64,000 nucleotides of DNA from Luteimonas fraxinea (GTDB lineage: Bacteria > Pseudomonadota > Gammaproteobacteria > Xanthomonadales > Xanthomonadaceae): the NCBI RefSeq assembly GCF_021233355.1, contig NZ_CP089507.1, forward strand, positions 1,674,001 to 1,738,000. The letters run 5' to 3'. Below are positions 8,062 through 15,352 of the stretch, one piece after another. Made by a program: the position numbers and the translations under genes. The notes beneath the pieces are model-generated. The model did not search any database, was not told the origin of the DNA, and saw only the letters and a program-made list of their open reading frames with translations. Each line of letters begins with the position of its first letter. Position 1 is the stretch's first letter.

Positions 8062-10242
8062 TCAGAAATTGAATCGCGCGCTGGCATACACCGACCGCGC
8101 GAAGCGCGGACCATAGACATAGTCGCTGTCGCGGCCGGCCCCGGTCTCCAGATCCTTCTGGCGCTGGTCGAGCAGGTTGCGCACGCCCAGCGCGAGATCC
8201 CAGTGGCGATCGCCCCGGCCCAGATGCCAGGTGGTGCCGGCATCGACGACCCAGAACGTGGGCGTGCGCGCCAGGCGGGCGCTGTTGTTGTTCAGCGCCC
8301 ACATCGCACCGGTGTACTTCACACCCACGTAGGCATCGAGCAGCGAAGACGGCGACCAGGTGAGCTGCGCCTGTCCGCTCCAGCGCGGCGTCTTCAGATA
8401 GTCGCGGGTGGCGATCACGGTGTCGCCGCCGTCCTCACTGTCGTCGAACACGGTTTGCGCGGCGTCGAAACGCGAGCGGTACCAGGCGACGCCGGTGGTC
8501 AGCCGCACCGTGTCGCCCGCCTGCCAGCCGAGGTTGGTTTCAAATCCAGCCACCTGCGCGCCGCCGGCGTTCTCGCGCACCTGGTACAGCCCGACGGCAT
8601 CCTCGCGGATCTCGCTGAGCACGAAGCTGTCGCGCAGTGCGGTCAGCGATGCCGTCGCATCCCAGGTCAGGCGCCCGTCGCCCGTCCGCCAGTCGAGCCC
8701 CAGCATGGCCGTGGTCGCACGCTCTTCGACAAGATCATCGGCATTGCGGATGCGGATCGGCTCGGCCCCCAGGGTGTCCACGTGCAGGTCTTCGCTGAAC
8801 ACCTCGGGCGCGCGGAAGCCGGTGGACACGCCGGCACGGAACTTCCATGCCTCGCTGGCCTGCCAGGCCAGTGCGAGGCGCGGTGAGACGATGGCATCGC
8901 GCAACGCCGAGTGCTTGTCCACGCGCGCGCCGAGTACGAGATCCACCGCCTCGCCGACCGTCCATTCGTCCTGCACGAACACGCCGAGATTGCTGAAGCG
9001 CTCGCGCGCGCCACGCAGCAGCGTGTCGCCAGCGGCATTGCGCCGATCGTCGCGGACCGATTCGCGCTTGTACTGCACGCCGAATGCCAGCGCATGCGCG
9101 CCCCTGCGCAGGTTGAACTGGCTGTCGAGGTAATGCAGCGGATTCTCGGTGTAGCCGTACTGGTCGAACGATGTCGCGGCTGCACTCCCGGGCACGCGCG
9201 GATCGAGTGCGTCCGGGTCGAACGCGGGATCGGCCGGGTCGGTCGCCACCTCGCCCAGGCCGCCGTAGAAGCTCGTGCGCCTGATGAAGGCGAACGAGTA
9301 GCCGAAGGTGACGTCGGCATCGTCGCCGAGCCGCTGGTCCCAGTGCACGCCGCCGCGGTGGTAGTCGGTGTCCAGCGACTCGGCGATGTTGGCCAGCCAC
9401 TCGGGCTGATCGAAGCGGTTGCCGCCGCGACGCGTTTCGTGGGTGAACAGATAGTTGGCGCGCAGGGTCGCGGTGTCGTTGGGCGCGTACCAGCCCTGTG
9501 CACCGGCAACGCGCTGGTCCTTGTCGACGATCTCGCTGTAGCCGTCGCCGTTGAAGTCGATGGCGTCGCTCGTCGACCACTGCCCGACCACCGACAGCCC
9601 GCCGCGGCCATCATCCGATACCAGATCGCCGCGGCCGTCGACGCTCCACGCCGGCGCGCCGCGCTGCACCTCGGTACCCACCTGCACGAAGCCGCCATTG
9701 CGCACCGGCTGCTGCGGAATCAGATTGACCACGCCCGCGACAGCGCCCGGCCCGTACAGCGAGGAGCCACCGCCCTTGACCACCTCGACGCGGTCGATGA
9801 GTGCCGCCGGAATCTGTTCCAGTCCATACACGCTGCCGAGCGTGGACAGCAGCGGCGCACCGTCGAACAGCAACTGGTTGTAGGCGCCGCCCAGTCCGAG
9901 CAGCTGCACTTCGGAGGTATTGCAGTTCTGGCAGTTGCTTTCGACCCGCAGGCCCGTGATCAGCTCGGCGACACGCGAGAAGTCGGTCACCGCGCGCAGC
10001 GCGATGTCCTCGCCACGCAGCACTTCGGTGCGGATCGGCACATCCGCCAGCAGGCGTTCGCTGCGCGTCGCGGTGCTGACCACCTGGACGCGGTCCAGCT
10101 CCACCGCGTTGCGTTCGGCGGCGCCCGCACCGCCCACCGACAGGGCGAGCGACAACGCGGCACCCACGTGGGCGTGACGGCCGGAACGTGGACGGAACGG
10201 CGAGAAGCCGCTGCGCGGCAGGGGGGAGCAGCGTGTCGACAT
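8062..10242 (-). CDS. TonB-dependent outer-membrane receptor, candidate manganese receptor
   Basis: 726 residues from ATG at 10242. Upstream ATGs at 10269 and 10389 would lie at or above the predicted -10, so they are unlikely. Order: signal peptide to about residue 42, TonB-box-like DRVQVVST, plug domain with ESNCQNCN (Cys104/Cys107) and the EVVKGGGSSLYGPGAVAG end motif, then a 22-strand barrel ending RFNF. A CxxC pair in the plug is unusual. The promoter overlaps an MntR-box-like palindrome shared with divergent mntR, so the metal is probably Mn2+. It is co-transcribed with a periplasmic thioredoxin. Substrate is inferred from regulation only. Confidence 0.9.
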   Translation of the reverse strand: MSTRCSPLPRSGFSPFRPRSGRHAHVGAALSLALSVGGAGAAERNAVELDRVQVVSTATRSERLLADVPIRTEVLRGEDIALRAVTDFSRVAELITGLRVESNCQNCNTSEVQLLGLGGAYNQLLFDGAPLLSTLGSVYGLEQIPAALIDRVEVVKGGGSSLYGPGAVAGVVNLIPQQPVRNGGFVQVGTEVQRGAPAWSVDGRGDLVSDDGRGGLSVVGQWSTSDAIDFNGDGYSEIVDKDQRVAGAQGWYAPNDTATLRANYLFTHETRRGGNRFDQPEWLANIAESLDTDYHRGGVHWDQRLGDDADVTFGYSFAFIRRTSFYGGLGEVATDPADPAFDPDALDPRVPGSAAATSFDQYGYTENPLHYLDSQFNLRRGAHALAFGVQYKRESVRDDRRNAAGDTLLRGARERFSNLGVFVQDEWTVGEAVDLVLGARVDKHSALRDAIVSPRLALAWQASEAWKFRAGVSTGFRAPEVFSEDLHVDTLGAEPIRIRNADDLVEERATTAMLGLDWRTGDGRLTWDATASLTALRDSFVLSEIREDAVGLYQVRENAGGAQVAGFETNLGWQAGDTVRLTTGVAWYRSRFDAAQTVFDDSEDGGDTVIATRDYLKTPRWSGQAQLTWSPSSLLDAYVGVKYTGAMWALNNNSARLARTPTFWVVDAGTTWHLGRGDRHWDLALGVRNLLDQRQKDLETGAGRDSDYVYGPRFARSVYASARFNF

Positions 10243-10269
10243 GACGGGCCTCGTTGTGGATACGCCCAT

Positions 10270-10275
10270 ATTATA
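10270..10275 (-). promoter_or_regulatory. -10 hexamer of the TonB receptor promoter
   Basis: On the minus strand this reads TATAAT, a perfect -10 hexamer; no good -35 is apparent. Transcription would begin near 10262, giving a short leader with GAGG six bases before the ATG at 10242. The hexamer overlaps the MntR-like palindrome, so repressor binding should block the promoter. Confidence 0.6.
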
Positions 10276-10287
10276 GCAATTGCTATA
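10272..10287. promoter_or_regulatory. MntR-box-like palindromic operator
   Basis: Perfect 16-bp palindrome TATAGCAATTGCTATA between the receptor gene and mntR. The TAGC-N4-GCTA core matches the MntR box known in enterobacteria. It overlaps the receptor -10 and lies 72 bp from the mntR ATG, so MntR with Mn2+ could repress the receptor and possibly itself. Confidence 0.75.
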
Positions 10288-10358
10288 TTGTGTGCATTGC
10301 ACTGCATAAATGAGTATGTGCTCAAATTTGGACCTGCCTTCCGCCGTAATTGGCGACA

Positions 10359-10868
10359 ATGCACGCCATCGAACGCAATGCCGGAACACGGCGCCTCATG
10401 GTCAGAGCCCTCCCTCCCGGCAAACCGAAACCCGGCCAGCCCGCGCCCCTGCTGGAAGCCGACGTACAGGTCGAGAGCTTCCGTCAGGTGCGCGAGGCGC
10501 GCCGGGCCGAACTGGTGGAGGACTACGTCGAGCTGATCTCGGATCTCATCGCCGACGGCGGCGAGGCGCGCCAGGTCGACATCGCCGAGCGCCTCGGCGT
10601 CGCCCAGCCGACGGTCGCGCGCATGCTGCAGCGCCTGGTGCGCGATGGGCTGGTGCTGCAGAAGCCCTATCGCGGCGCGTTCCTGACCGACGCCGGCGAG
10701 AAGCTGGCCCGCGCCAGTCGCGCGCGGCATCAGACGGTCGAGGCCTTCCTCGTCGCACTCGGCGTGCCACCCGACATCGCGCGTCGCGATGCCGAGGGCA
10801 TCGAACACCACGTCAGTCCGGAAACCCTGGCGGTGTTCGAGGCCTTCGTGCAGACGCGGGGCGCGTAG
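10359..10868 (+). CDS. mntR: Manganese-responsive regulator MntR (DtxR family)
   Basis: 169 residues from ATG at 10359 (a TTG three codons earlier is possible). The DtxR-type winged HTH is visible in [24 protein letters not shown], with wing [19 protein letters not shown]. The dimerisation and metal-binding helices follow ([31 protein letters not shown]), with His/Glu ligands. No SH3-like third domain is present, so it matches the short MntR/ScaR class. As in E. coli MntR, a long N-terminal extension precedes the HTH. It is divergent from the TonB receptor across the palindrome at 10272-10287. Confidence 0.9.
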   Translation: MHAIERNAGTRRLMVRALPPGKPKPGQPAPLLEADVQVESFRQVREARRAELVEDYVELISDLIADGGEARQVDIAERLGVAQPTVARMLQRLVRDGLVLQKPYRGAFLTDAGEKLARASRARHQTVEAFLVALGVPPDIARRDAEGIEHHVSPETLAVFEAFVQTRGA

Positions 10869-10966
10869 GCGGCAAATCGGAGCGGCGGCGGTCTTCCAGT
10901 GATCGGGCCGCCCTTGGAAAAGACCTCGCCGGGACGAGGACGCAGAGCGCGCGCCGCGCCTTTCTC

Positions 10967-11043
10967 GTCATCCCGGCGGCGTTCAACAGACACATGTCCG
11001 GTCAAGCCGGGATCCAGCGACTTGCGGGATCAGGACAGAAGTC
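10967..11043. repeat. 77-bp dispersed repeat, copy 1
   Basis: Begins gtcatcccggcggcgttcaa and ends in aggacagaagtc. It matches 11158-11234 at 74 of 77 positions in the same orientation. It contains an inverted tcccggc/gccggga pair. It lies in the gene-free stretch between mntR and the aldolase gene. Confidence 0.85.
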
Positions 11044-11047
11044 GCTG

Positions 11048-11127
11048 GGCCCCGGCCTAAGCCGGGGCGACGGAGCGCGAATGCACGAGCCGCTGCGAAC
11101 TGGCCCCAGCTTTTTGCGGGGCGACGG
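11048..11127. repeat. Second intergenic repeat type, copy 1
   Basis: Starts with the palindrome ccccggcctaagccgggg and continues through atgcacgagccgctgcgaac to gcgacgg. A diverged copy in the same orientation lies at 11405-11482. It separates the two 77-bp repeats. Confidence 0.7.
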
Positions 11128-11157
11128 TGTCGCAGGCATCGGGAACGCATGTTTCCC

Positions 11158-11234
11158 GTCATCCCGGCGGCGTTCAACAGACACATGTCTGGTCAAGCCG
11201 GGATCCAGTGACTTGCGGGATCAGGACGGAAGTC
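11158..11234. repeat. 77-bp dispersed repeat, copy 2
   Basis: Second copy of the element at 10967-11043, differing at three bases. It ends exactly where the long inverted repeat starts, so the units appear to have been assembled side by side. Confidence 0.85.
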
Positions 11235-11406
11235 CCTAGGAGCGTGGGCGGCAGAAATCGTCCGGGCTGCAAAGCCCGCTGCGCGAGGCCAGATTTTCGC
11301 CGGTTTGCAGGCCCGTAGCACCACTACGAGCCTGCAAACCGGCGAAAATCTGGCCTCGCGCAGCGAACTTTTCGCCTCGAACATTTCTGCCGCCCACGCT
11401 CCTAGG
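11235..11406. repeat. 172-bp long inverted repeat (hairpin element)
   Basis: Outer arms 11235-11258 and 11383-11406 are perfect 24-bp reverse complements beginning cctagg. Inner arms 11278-11312 and 11330-11364 are perfect 35-bp complements. The remaining loop itself pairs (cgtag/ctacg). The only unpaired parts are two asymmetric internal segments. It lies 88 bp beyond the aldolase stop and could terminate or stabilise that transcript. It has no coding capacity and resembles a MITE/REP-like element. Confidence 0.9.
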
Positions 11407-11482
11407 CCCCGGCCTACGCCGGGGCGACGGATTGATGCACGAACCGCTGCGAAGTTTGGCCAGGGCTTTCGCGGGACGACGG
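11405..11482. repeat. Second intergenic repeat type, copy 2
   Basis: Diverged copy of 11048-11127, beginning with the palindrome ccccggcctacgccgggg. It abuts the long hairpin and ends 11 bp from the aldolase stop codon. Confidence 0.7.
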
Positions 11483-11493
11483 GCCAAGCCGAC

Positions 11494-12387
11494 TCAGGCC
11501 ACCGAAGCGCGATAGATCGATTCGATCGCCGTGTCGAGCGCGGTGTTGAAGTCGTCGTCGCTCTGCTGCGCGCTCAGGCCTTCGGTCAGCGCGCGGCTGA
11601 AGCTCGCGACCACGCCCGGGTTCTTCGCCAGGCGCGCGTTCGCGTCGTCGCGGCTGTAGCCGCCCGACAGCGCGACGACCTTCAGCACGCTCGGATGTTC
11701 GACCAGTTCCTGGAAGAAACCATCGACTTCCGGCAACGTGAGCTTGAGGATCACCGGCGTCGACGGGGCCACCTTGTCGAGGCGCTCGAGCAGGCCCTGC
11801 TTCAGCGTGATTTCGATGTCGCCCTTGTCGGCGGACTTGATGTCGACTTCCGGTTCGATGATCGGCACCAGGCCCGCATCGAGCACCTGCTGGCCGAGCT
11901 CGAACTGCTGGTCGAGCACCGCGGCGATGCCGGCGGCGTTGTTCTGCTTGATGACCGAGCGTTCCTTGGTGCCGAACACGCCCTTGGCCCTGGCCCGCGC
12001 GAGCAGTTCCGACAGGCCCGGGATCGGCTTGAGCAGCTGCACGCCGTCGGCTTCGTCTTCCAGGCCCTTGTCGATCTTCAGGAACGGCACGACACCCTTG
12101 GTGTTCCACAGGTACTCGGCCGCGCCCTGACCTTCGAACGCGTCGTCGAGCGTGCGCTCGAACAGGATCGCGCCGAACACGCGTTCACCGGTGAAGGCGG
12201 GGCTGGTGACGATGCGGGTGCGCATCGCGTGGACGAGGCCGAACATCTCCGCGTCGTCCGCGTACTCGGTTTCGTCGATGCCGTAGAGCTTGAGCGCCTT
12301 GGGCGTGCTGCCGCCGCTCTGGTCGAGGGCTGCGATGAAGCCCTGGCCCGACTTGATCCTGTCCAGTTGTTCCTGATTCACGGCCAC
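11494..12387 (-). CDS. fda: Fructose-bisphosphate aldolase class I
   Basis: 297 residues, the length of the bacterial Fda-type class I aldolases rather than the 360-residue animal type. It splits fructose-1,6-bisphosphate through a Schiff base; the lysine is probably Lys215 in VILKLTLPE. Other conserved parts are AALDQSGGSTPKAL near the N-terminus, the Lys-rich KIDKGLE region and the phosphate loop VALSGGYSRDDAN. It is cytosolic and metal-independent. It is divergent from metN by 176 bp and transcribed toward the repeat cluster. Confidence 0.95.
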   Translation of the reverse strand: MAVNQEQLDRIKSGQGFIAALDQSGGSTPKALKLYGIDETEYADDAEMFGLVHAMRTRIVTSPAFTGERVFGAILFERTLDDAFEGQGAAEYLWNTKGVVPFLKIDKGLEDEADGVQLLKPIPGLSELLARARAKGVFGTKERSVIKQNNAAGIAAVLDQQFELGQQVLDAGLVPIIEPEVDIKSADKGDIEITLKQGLLERLDKVAPSTPVILKLTLPEVDGFFQELVEHPSVLKVVALSGGYSRDDANARLAKNPGVVASFSRALTEGLSAQQSDDDFNTALDTAIESIYRASVA

Positions 12388-12563
12388 GTGCTTGAGTCCT
12401 GTGCGATCGGTGGGAAACCCGGGCCCGCGATGATACCGCCCTGCCGCTGCGACCGCCTTGCGGACAGGCCCGTGCCGATACCGGGACGCAGCACCCGCAC
12501 CGCCGAAACGCTGCCACCGCGCGGCCCTGCTAGTCTGCCGGGCCGCAGTCTCCCGTAGCGCCC

Positions 12564-13571
12564 GTGATCCGTTTCGAAGGCATCCACAAGTCGTATTCCG
12601 CCGCCGGGCGCGAAGCCGTCGCGTTGCATCCGCTCGATCTCACGATCGACGCCGGCGAGGTGTTCGGCATCGTCGGCCATTCCGGCGCAGGCAAATCGAC
12701 GCTGCTGCGGCTGATCAACGGGCTGGAAACGCCGAGCGGCGGCGTGCTGACCGTCGACGGCCAGCGCCTCGACACGCTCGACGGCGATGGCCTGCGCACC
12801 CTGCGCAGGCGCGTGGGCATGATCTTCCAGCACTTCAATCTGCTGTCGGCCAAGACCGTCATCGACAACATCGCGTTTCCGCTGCGCCTGGCCGGCGTGT
12901 CGAAAGCGCAGGCGCGCACGCGTGCACAGGAACTGCTGGTGCGCGTGGGACTCGAAGCGCATCGCGACAAGTTCCCGGCGCAGCTCTCGGGCGGCCAGAA
13001 GCAGCGCGTCGGCGTGGCGCGCGCACTCGCGACCGAGCCGAAGATCCTGCTCTGCGACGAAGCCACCAGCGCGCTCGATCCGCAGACCACCGCCTCGGTA
13101 CTGCAGCTGCTCGACGGCATCAACCGCGAACTCGGCCTGACCATCGTGCTCATCACCCACGAGATGGACGTCGTGCGCCGGGTCTGCGATCGCGTCGCGG
13201 TGCTCGATGCCGGACATCTGGTCGAGAGCGGCCCGGTGACCGACGTGTTCCTGCATCCGCAGCATCCGACCACGCGGCGCTTCGTCGCCGAATCCGAAGA
13301 CGTCGACGAGGATGCGCAGCACGACGACATCGCGCATGTCGAAGGCCGTCTGCTGCGCCTGACCTTCACTGGCGATGCGACGTGGCAGCCGCTGCTCGGC
13401 CGCGTCGCGCGTGAGACCGGTATCGACTACACGATCCTGTCGGGCCGCATCGACCGCATCAAACGTCTGCCCTACGGCCAGTTGACGCTGGCGGTGACCG
13501 GCGACCGCTTCGACGCCGCCGCGCGAAGCTTCGCCGACGCCGGCGTGCACGTGCAGGAGCTGCCGCGATGA
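12564..13571 (+). CDS. metN: Methionine ABC transporter, ATP-binding protein
   Basis: 335 residues from a GTG start. Walker A GHSGAGKS, signature LSGGQKQR, Walker [14 protein letters not shown] and the H-loop LITHEMD are all intact. After about residue 250 comes the C-terminal NIL domain that senses methionine and inhibits the importer. It overlaps metI by four bases (ATGA). With metI and metQ it forms the MetNIQ D/L-methionine importer of the inner membrane. Confidence 0.96.
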   Translation: MIRFEGIHKSYSAAGREAVALHPLDLTIDAGEVFGIVGHSGAGKSTLLRLINGLETPSGGVLTVDGQRLDTLDGDGLRTLRRRVGMIFQHFNLLSAKTVIDNIAFPLRLAGVSKAQARTRAQELLVRVGLEAHRDKFPAQLSGGQKQRVGVARALATEPKILLCDEATSALDPQTTASVLQLLDGINRELGLTIVLITHEMDVVRRVCDRVAVLDAGHLVESGPVTDVFLHPQHPTTRRFVAESEDVDEDAQHDDIAHVEGRLLRLTFTGDATWQPLLGRVARETGIDYTILSGRIDRIKRLPYGQLTLAVTGDRFDAAARSFADAGVHVQELPR

Positions 13572-14245
13572 GCACACCGCTGCTGCCCAACGTCGATGCC
13601 GGCAAGTGGGTCGAGATCGGCCAGGCGACGGTCGATACGCTGTTGATGCTCGCCGGCTCGCTGCCGCTGACGTTGCTGATCGGCCTGCCGCTCGGCGTGC
13701 TGCTCTACCTCACCGGTCCGCGCCAGTTGCACGCGCGCCCGGTGCTGTATGGCGGGCTCTCGCTGGTGGTGAACCTGTTGCGCTCGGTGCCCTTCATCAT
13801 CCTGATGATCGTGCTGATTCCGATCACGCTCAAAGCCATGGGCACCTCGCTCGGCGTGCGCGGCGCGATCCTGCCGCTGGTCGTCGGCGCCGCGCCGTTC
13901 TACGCGCGCCTGGTCGAGACTGCGTTGCGCGAGATCGATCGCGGTGTCGTCGAAGCCAGCCTCGCGATGGGCGCGACCACGCGCCAGCTGGTCACGCGCG
14001 TGCTGCTGCCCGAAGCGCTGCCAGGCCTGATCGCCGGCGCGACGGTGACGACGATCGCGCTGATCGGCTTCACCGCGATGGGCGGCGCGATCGGGTCCGG
14101 CGGTCTGGGTGATCTGGCATATCGCGACGGTTATCTACGCTCGCGCACGGATGTGGCCGTCGTCACCGTCGTCGCCCTGCTGGTGATGGTGCAGGTACTG
14201 CAGATGGTCGGCGACCGGCTGGTGGCGCGGTTCACGCGGCGCTAG
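13568..14245 (+). CDS. metI: Methionine ABC transporter, permease
   Basis: 225 residues with five hydrophobic segments. The EAA loop reads [25 protein letters not shown] and contacts MetN. Strong similarity to MetI throughout ([25 protein letters not shown]). It is translated with metN via the ATGA overlap, but is separated from metQ by 244 bp containing an inverted repeat. Confidence 0.96.
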   Translation: MSTPLLPNVDAGKWVEIGQATVDTLLMLAGSLPLTLLIGLPLGVLLYLTGPRQLHARPVLYGGLSLVVNLLRSVPFIILMIVLIPITLKAMGTSLGVRGAILPLVVGAAPFYARLVETALREIDRGVVEASLAMGATTRQLVTRVLLPEALPGLIAGATVTTIALIGFTAMGGAIGSGGLGDLAYRDGYLRSRTDVAVVTVVALLVMVQVLQMVGDRLVARFTRR

Positions 14246-14274
14246 GGCCTCAGTCGCCTGCCGTCCCCCATCAC

Positions 14275-14362
14275 GTCATTCCGGCGAAAGCCGGAATCCA
14301 GTGTCTTCGGGCCTCCCAGCGAAACGCACAAGCCGCTGGATTCCGGCTTTCGCCGGAATGAC
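14275..14362. repeat. Inverted-repeat element between metI and metQ
   Basis: Perfect 27-bp arms at 14275-14301 and 14336-14362, starting gtcattccggc and ending gccggaatgac, with a 34-bp loop. Each arm is itself a small stem (ccggc/gccgg). This is a common Xanthomonadaceae repeat class. It may terminate metNI mRNA partly or stabilise its 3' end. Confidence 0.85.
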
Positions 14363-14489
14363 GGGAACCTTGCGAACGTCACGCCCCAGCGTGAGCCGCC
14401 GCCACACCACACACTGATTTCCACCCCCGCACTCGATCCCCACGCGCAGACCCCGATACTGGCCGGCCCCTCGCTCGACCGGATCCGAC

Positions 14490-15293
14490 ATGGCCCTGCT
14501 GCCCCGACTCGCCACTGCCGCCCTCTTGCTGTCCGCCCTCGCCGGGTGCGGCGGTGCCGGGTCCGGCGCCGATGGCGAACGTCTGACGATCGCCGCGACC
14601 GCGGTGCCGCACGCCGAGATTCTCGAAGTGGTGAAGCCGCTCCTGGCCAAGGACGGCATCGATCTGCAGGTGCGCATCTTCAACGACTACGTGCAGCCCA
14701 ACGACCAGGTCGTGCAGGGCCAGATCGACGTCAACTATTTCCAGACCGAGCCGTATCTCGACGCCTACAACCGCGACCGCGGCACCGATCTGACGACGCT
14801 CGTCGGCGTGCACATCGAGCCCTTTGGCGCGTACTCGCGTCGCTACACCTCGCTCGATGCCGTGCCCGAAGGCGCCGACGTGGTGATCCCGAACGACCCG
14901 AGCAACAACAGCCGTGCGCTGATCCTGCTGCACCACAGCGGCGTGATCACGCTGCGGGATCCGGATGACGCGCTGGCCACGCTGCGTGACATCACCGCGA
15001 ACCCGAAGAACCTCAAGTTCCGCGAGCTCGACGCCGCGATGCTGCCGCGCGTGCTCGACCAGGTGGATCTCGCGCTGATCAACACCAACTACGCGCTCGA
15101 TGCCGGCCTCGATCCCGGCAAGGACGCGCTGGCGATCGAAGGCAAGGATTCGCCGTACGTGAACTTCCTCGTCGGCCGCCCCGACAAGCGCGACGACCCG
15201 CGCGTGCAGAAGCTGATCGCCGCACTGACCAGCGAAGACGTGCGCAGCTTCATCCAGGGCAAGTACAAGGACGCGGTGATTCCGGCGTTCTGA
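14490..15293 (+). CDS. metQ: Methionine-binding lipoprotein
   Basis: 267 residues. A lipoprotein signal peptide ends in LSALAGC, with the lipidated Cys at about residue 20. The NlpA/MetQ fold follows, with the family motifs ATAVPHAEIL, NDYVQPNDQV, VNYFQTEPYL and VVIPNDPSNNSRAL that shape the methionine pocket. It delivers methionine to MetNI. A rho-independent terminator follows 24 bp downstream. Confidence 0.96.
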   Translation: MALLPRLATAALLLSALAGCGGAGSGADGERLTIAATAVPHAEILEVVKPLLAKDGIDLQVRIFNDYVQPNDQVVQGQIDVNYFQTEPYLDAYNRDRGTDLTTLVGVHIEPFGAYSRRYTSLDAVPEGADVVIPNDPSNNSRALILLHHSGVITLRDPDDALATLRDITANPKNLKFRELDAAMLPRVLDQVDLALINTNYALDAGLDPGKDALAIEGKDSPYVNFLVGRPDKRDDPRVQKLIAALTSEDVRSFIQGKYKDAVIPAF

Positions 15294-15316
15294 TCGACGC
15301 GCCGTTCGACGCGATG

Positions 15317-15346
15317 ACGCCGACGGCTTGCGCCGTCGGCGTTTTG
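15317..15346 (+). terminator. Rho-independent terminator after metQ
   Basis: Stem acgccgacggc (15317-15327) with gccgtcggcgt (15332-15342), 4-nt loop, followed by tttg. It lies just past the convergent S9 peptidase stop. Confidence 0.85.
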
Positions 15347-15352
15347 TTCTGC

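Noticed and set aside
8911..10536. Long plus-strand open frame opposite the TonB receptor
   Set aside because: A typical high-GC antisense shadow; the minus-strand frame has full receptor motifs from signal peptide to C-terminal Phe.
10967..11482. Possible CRISPR array
   Set aside because: Only two copies of each unit, uneven spacing, no short uniform repeats and no cas genes.
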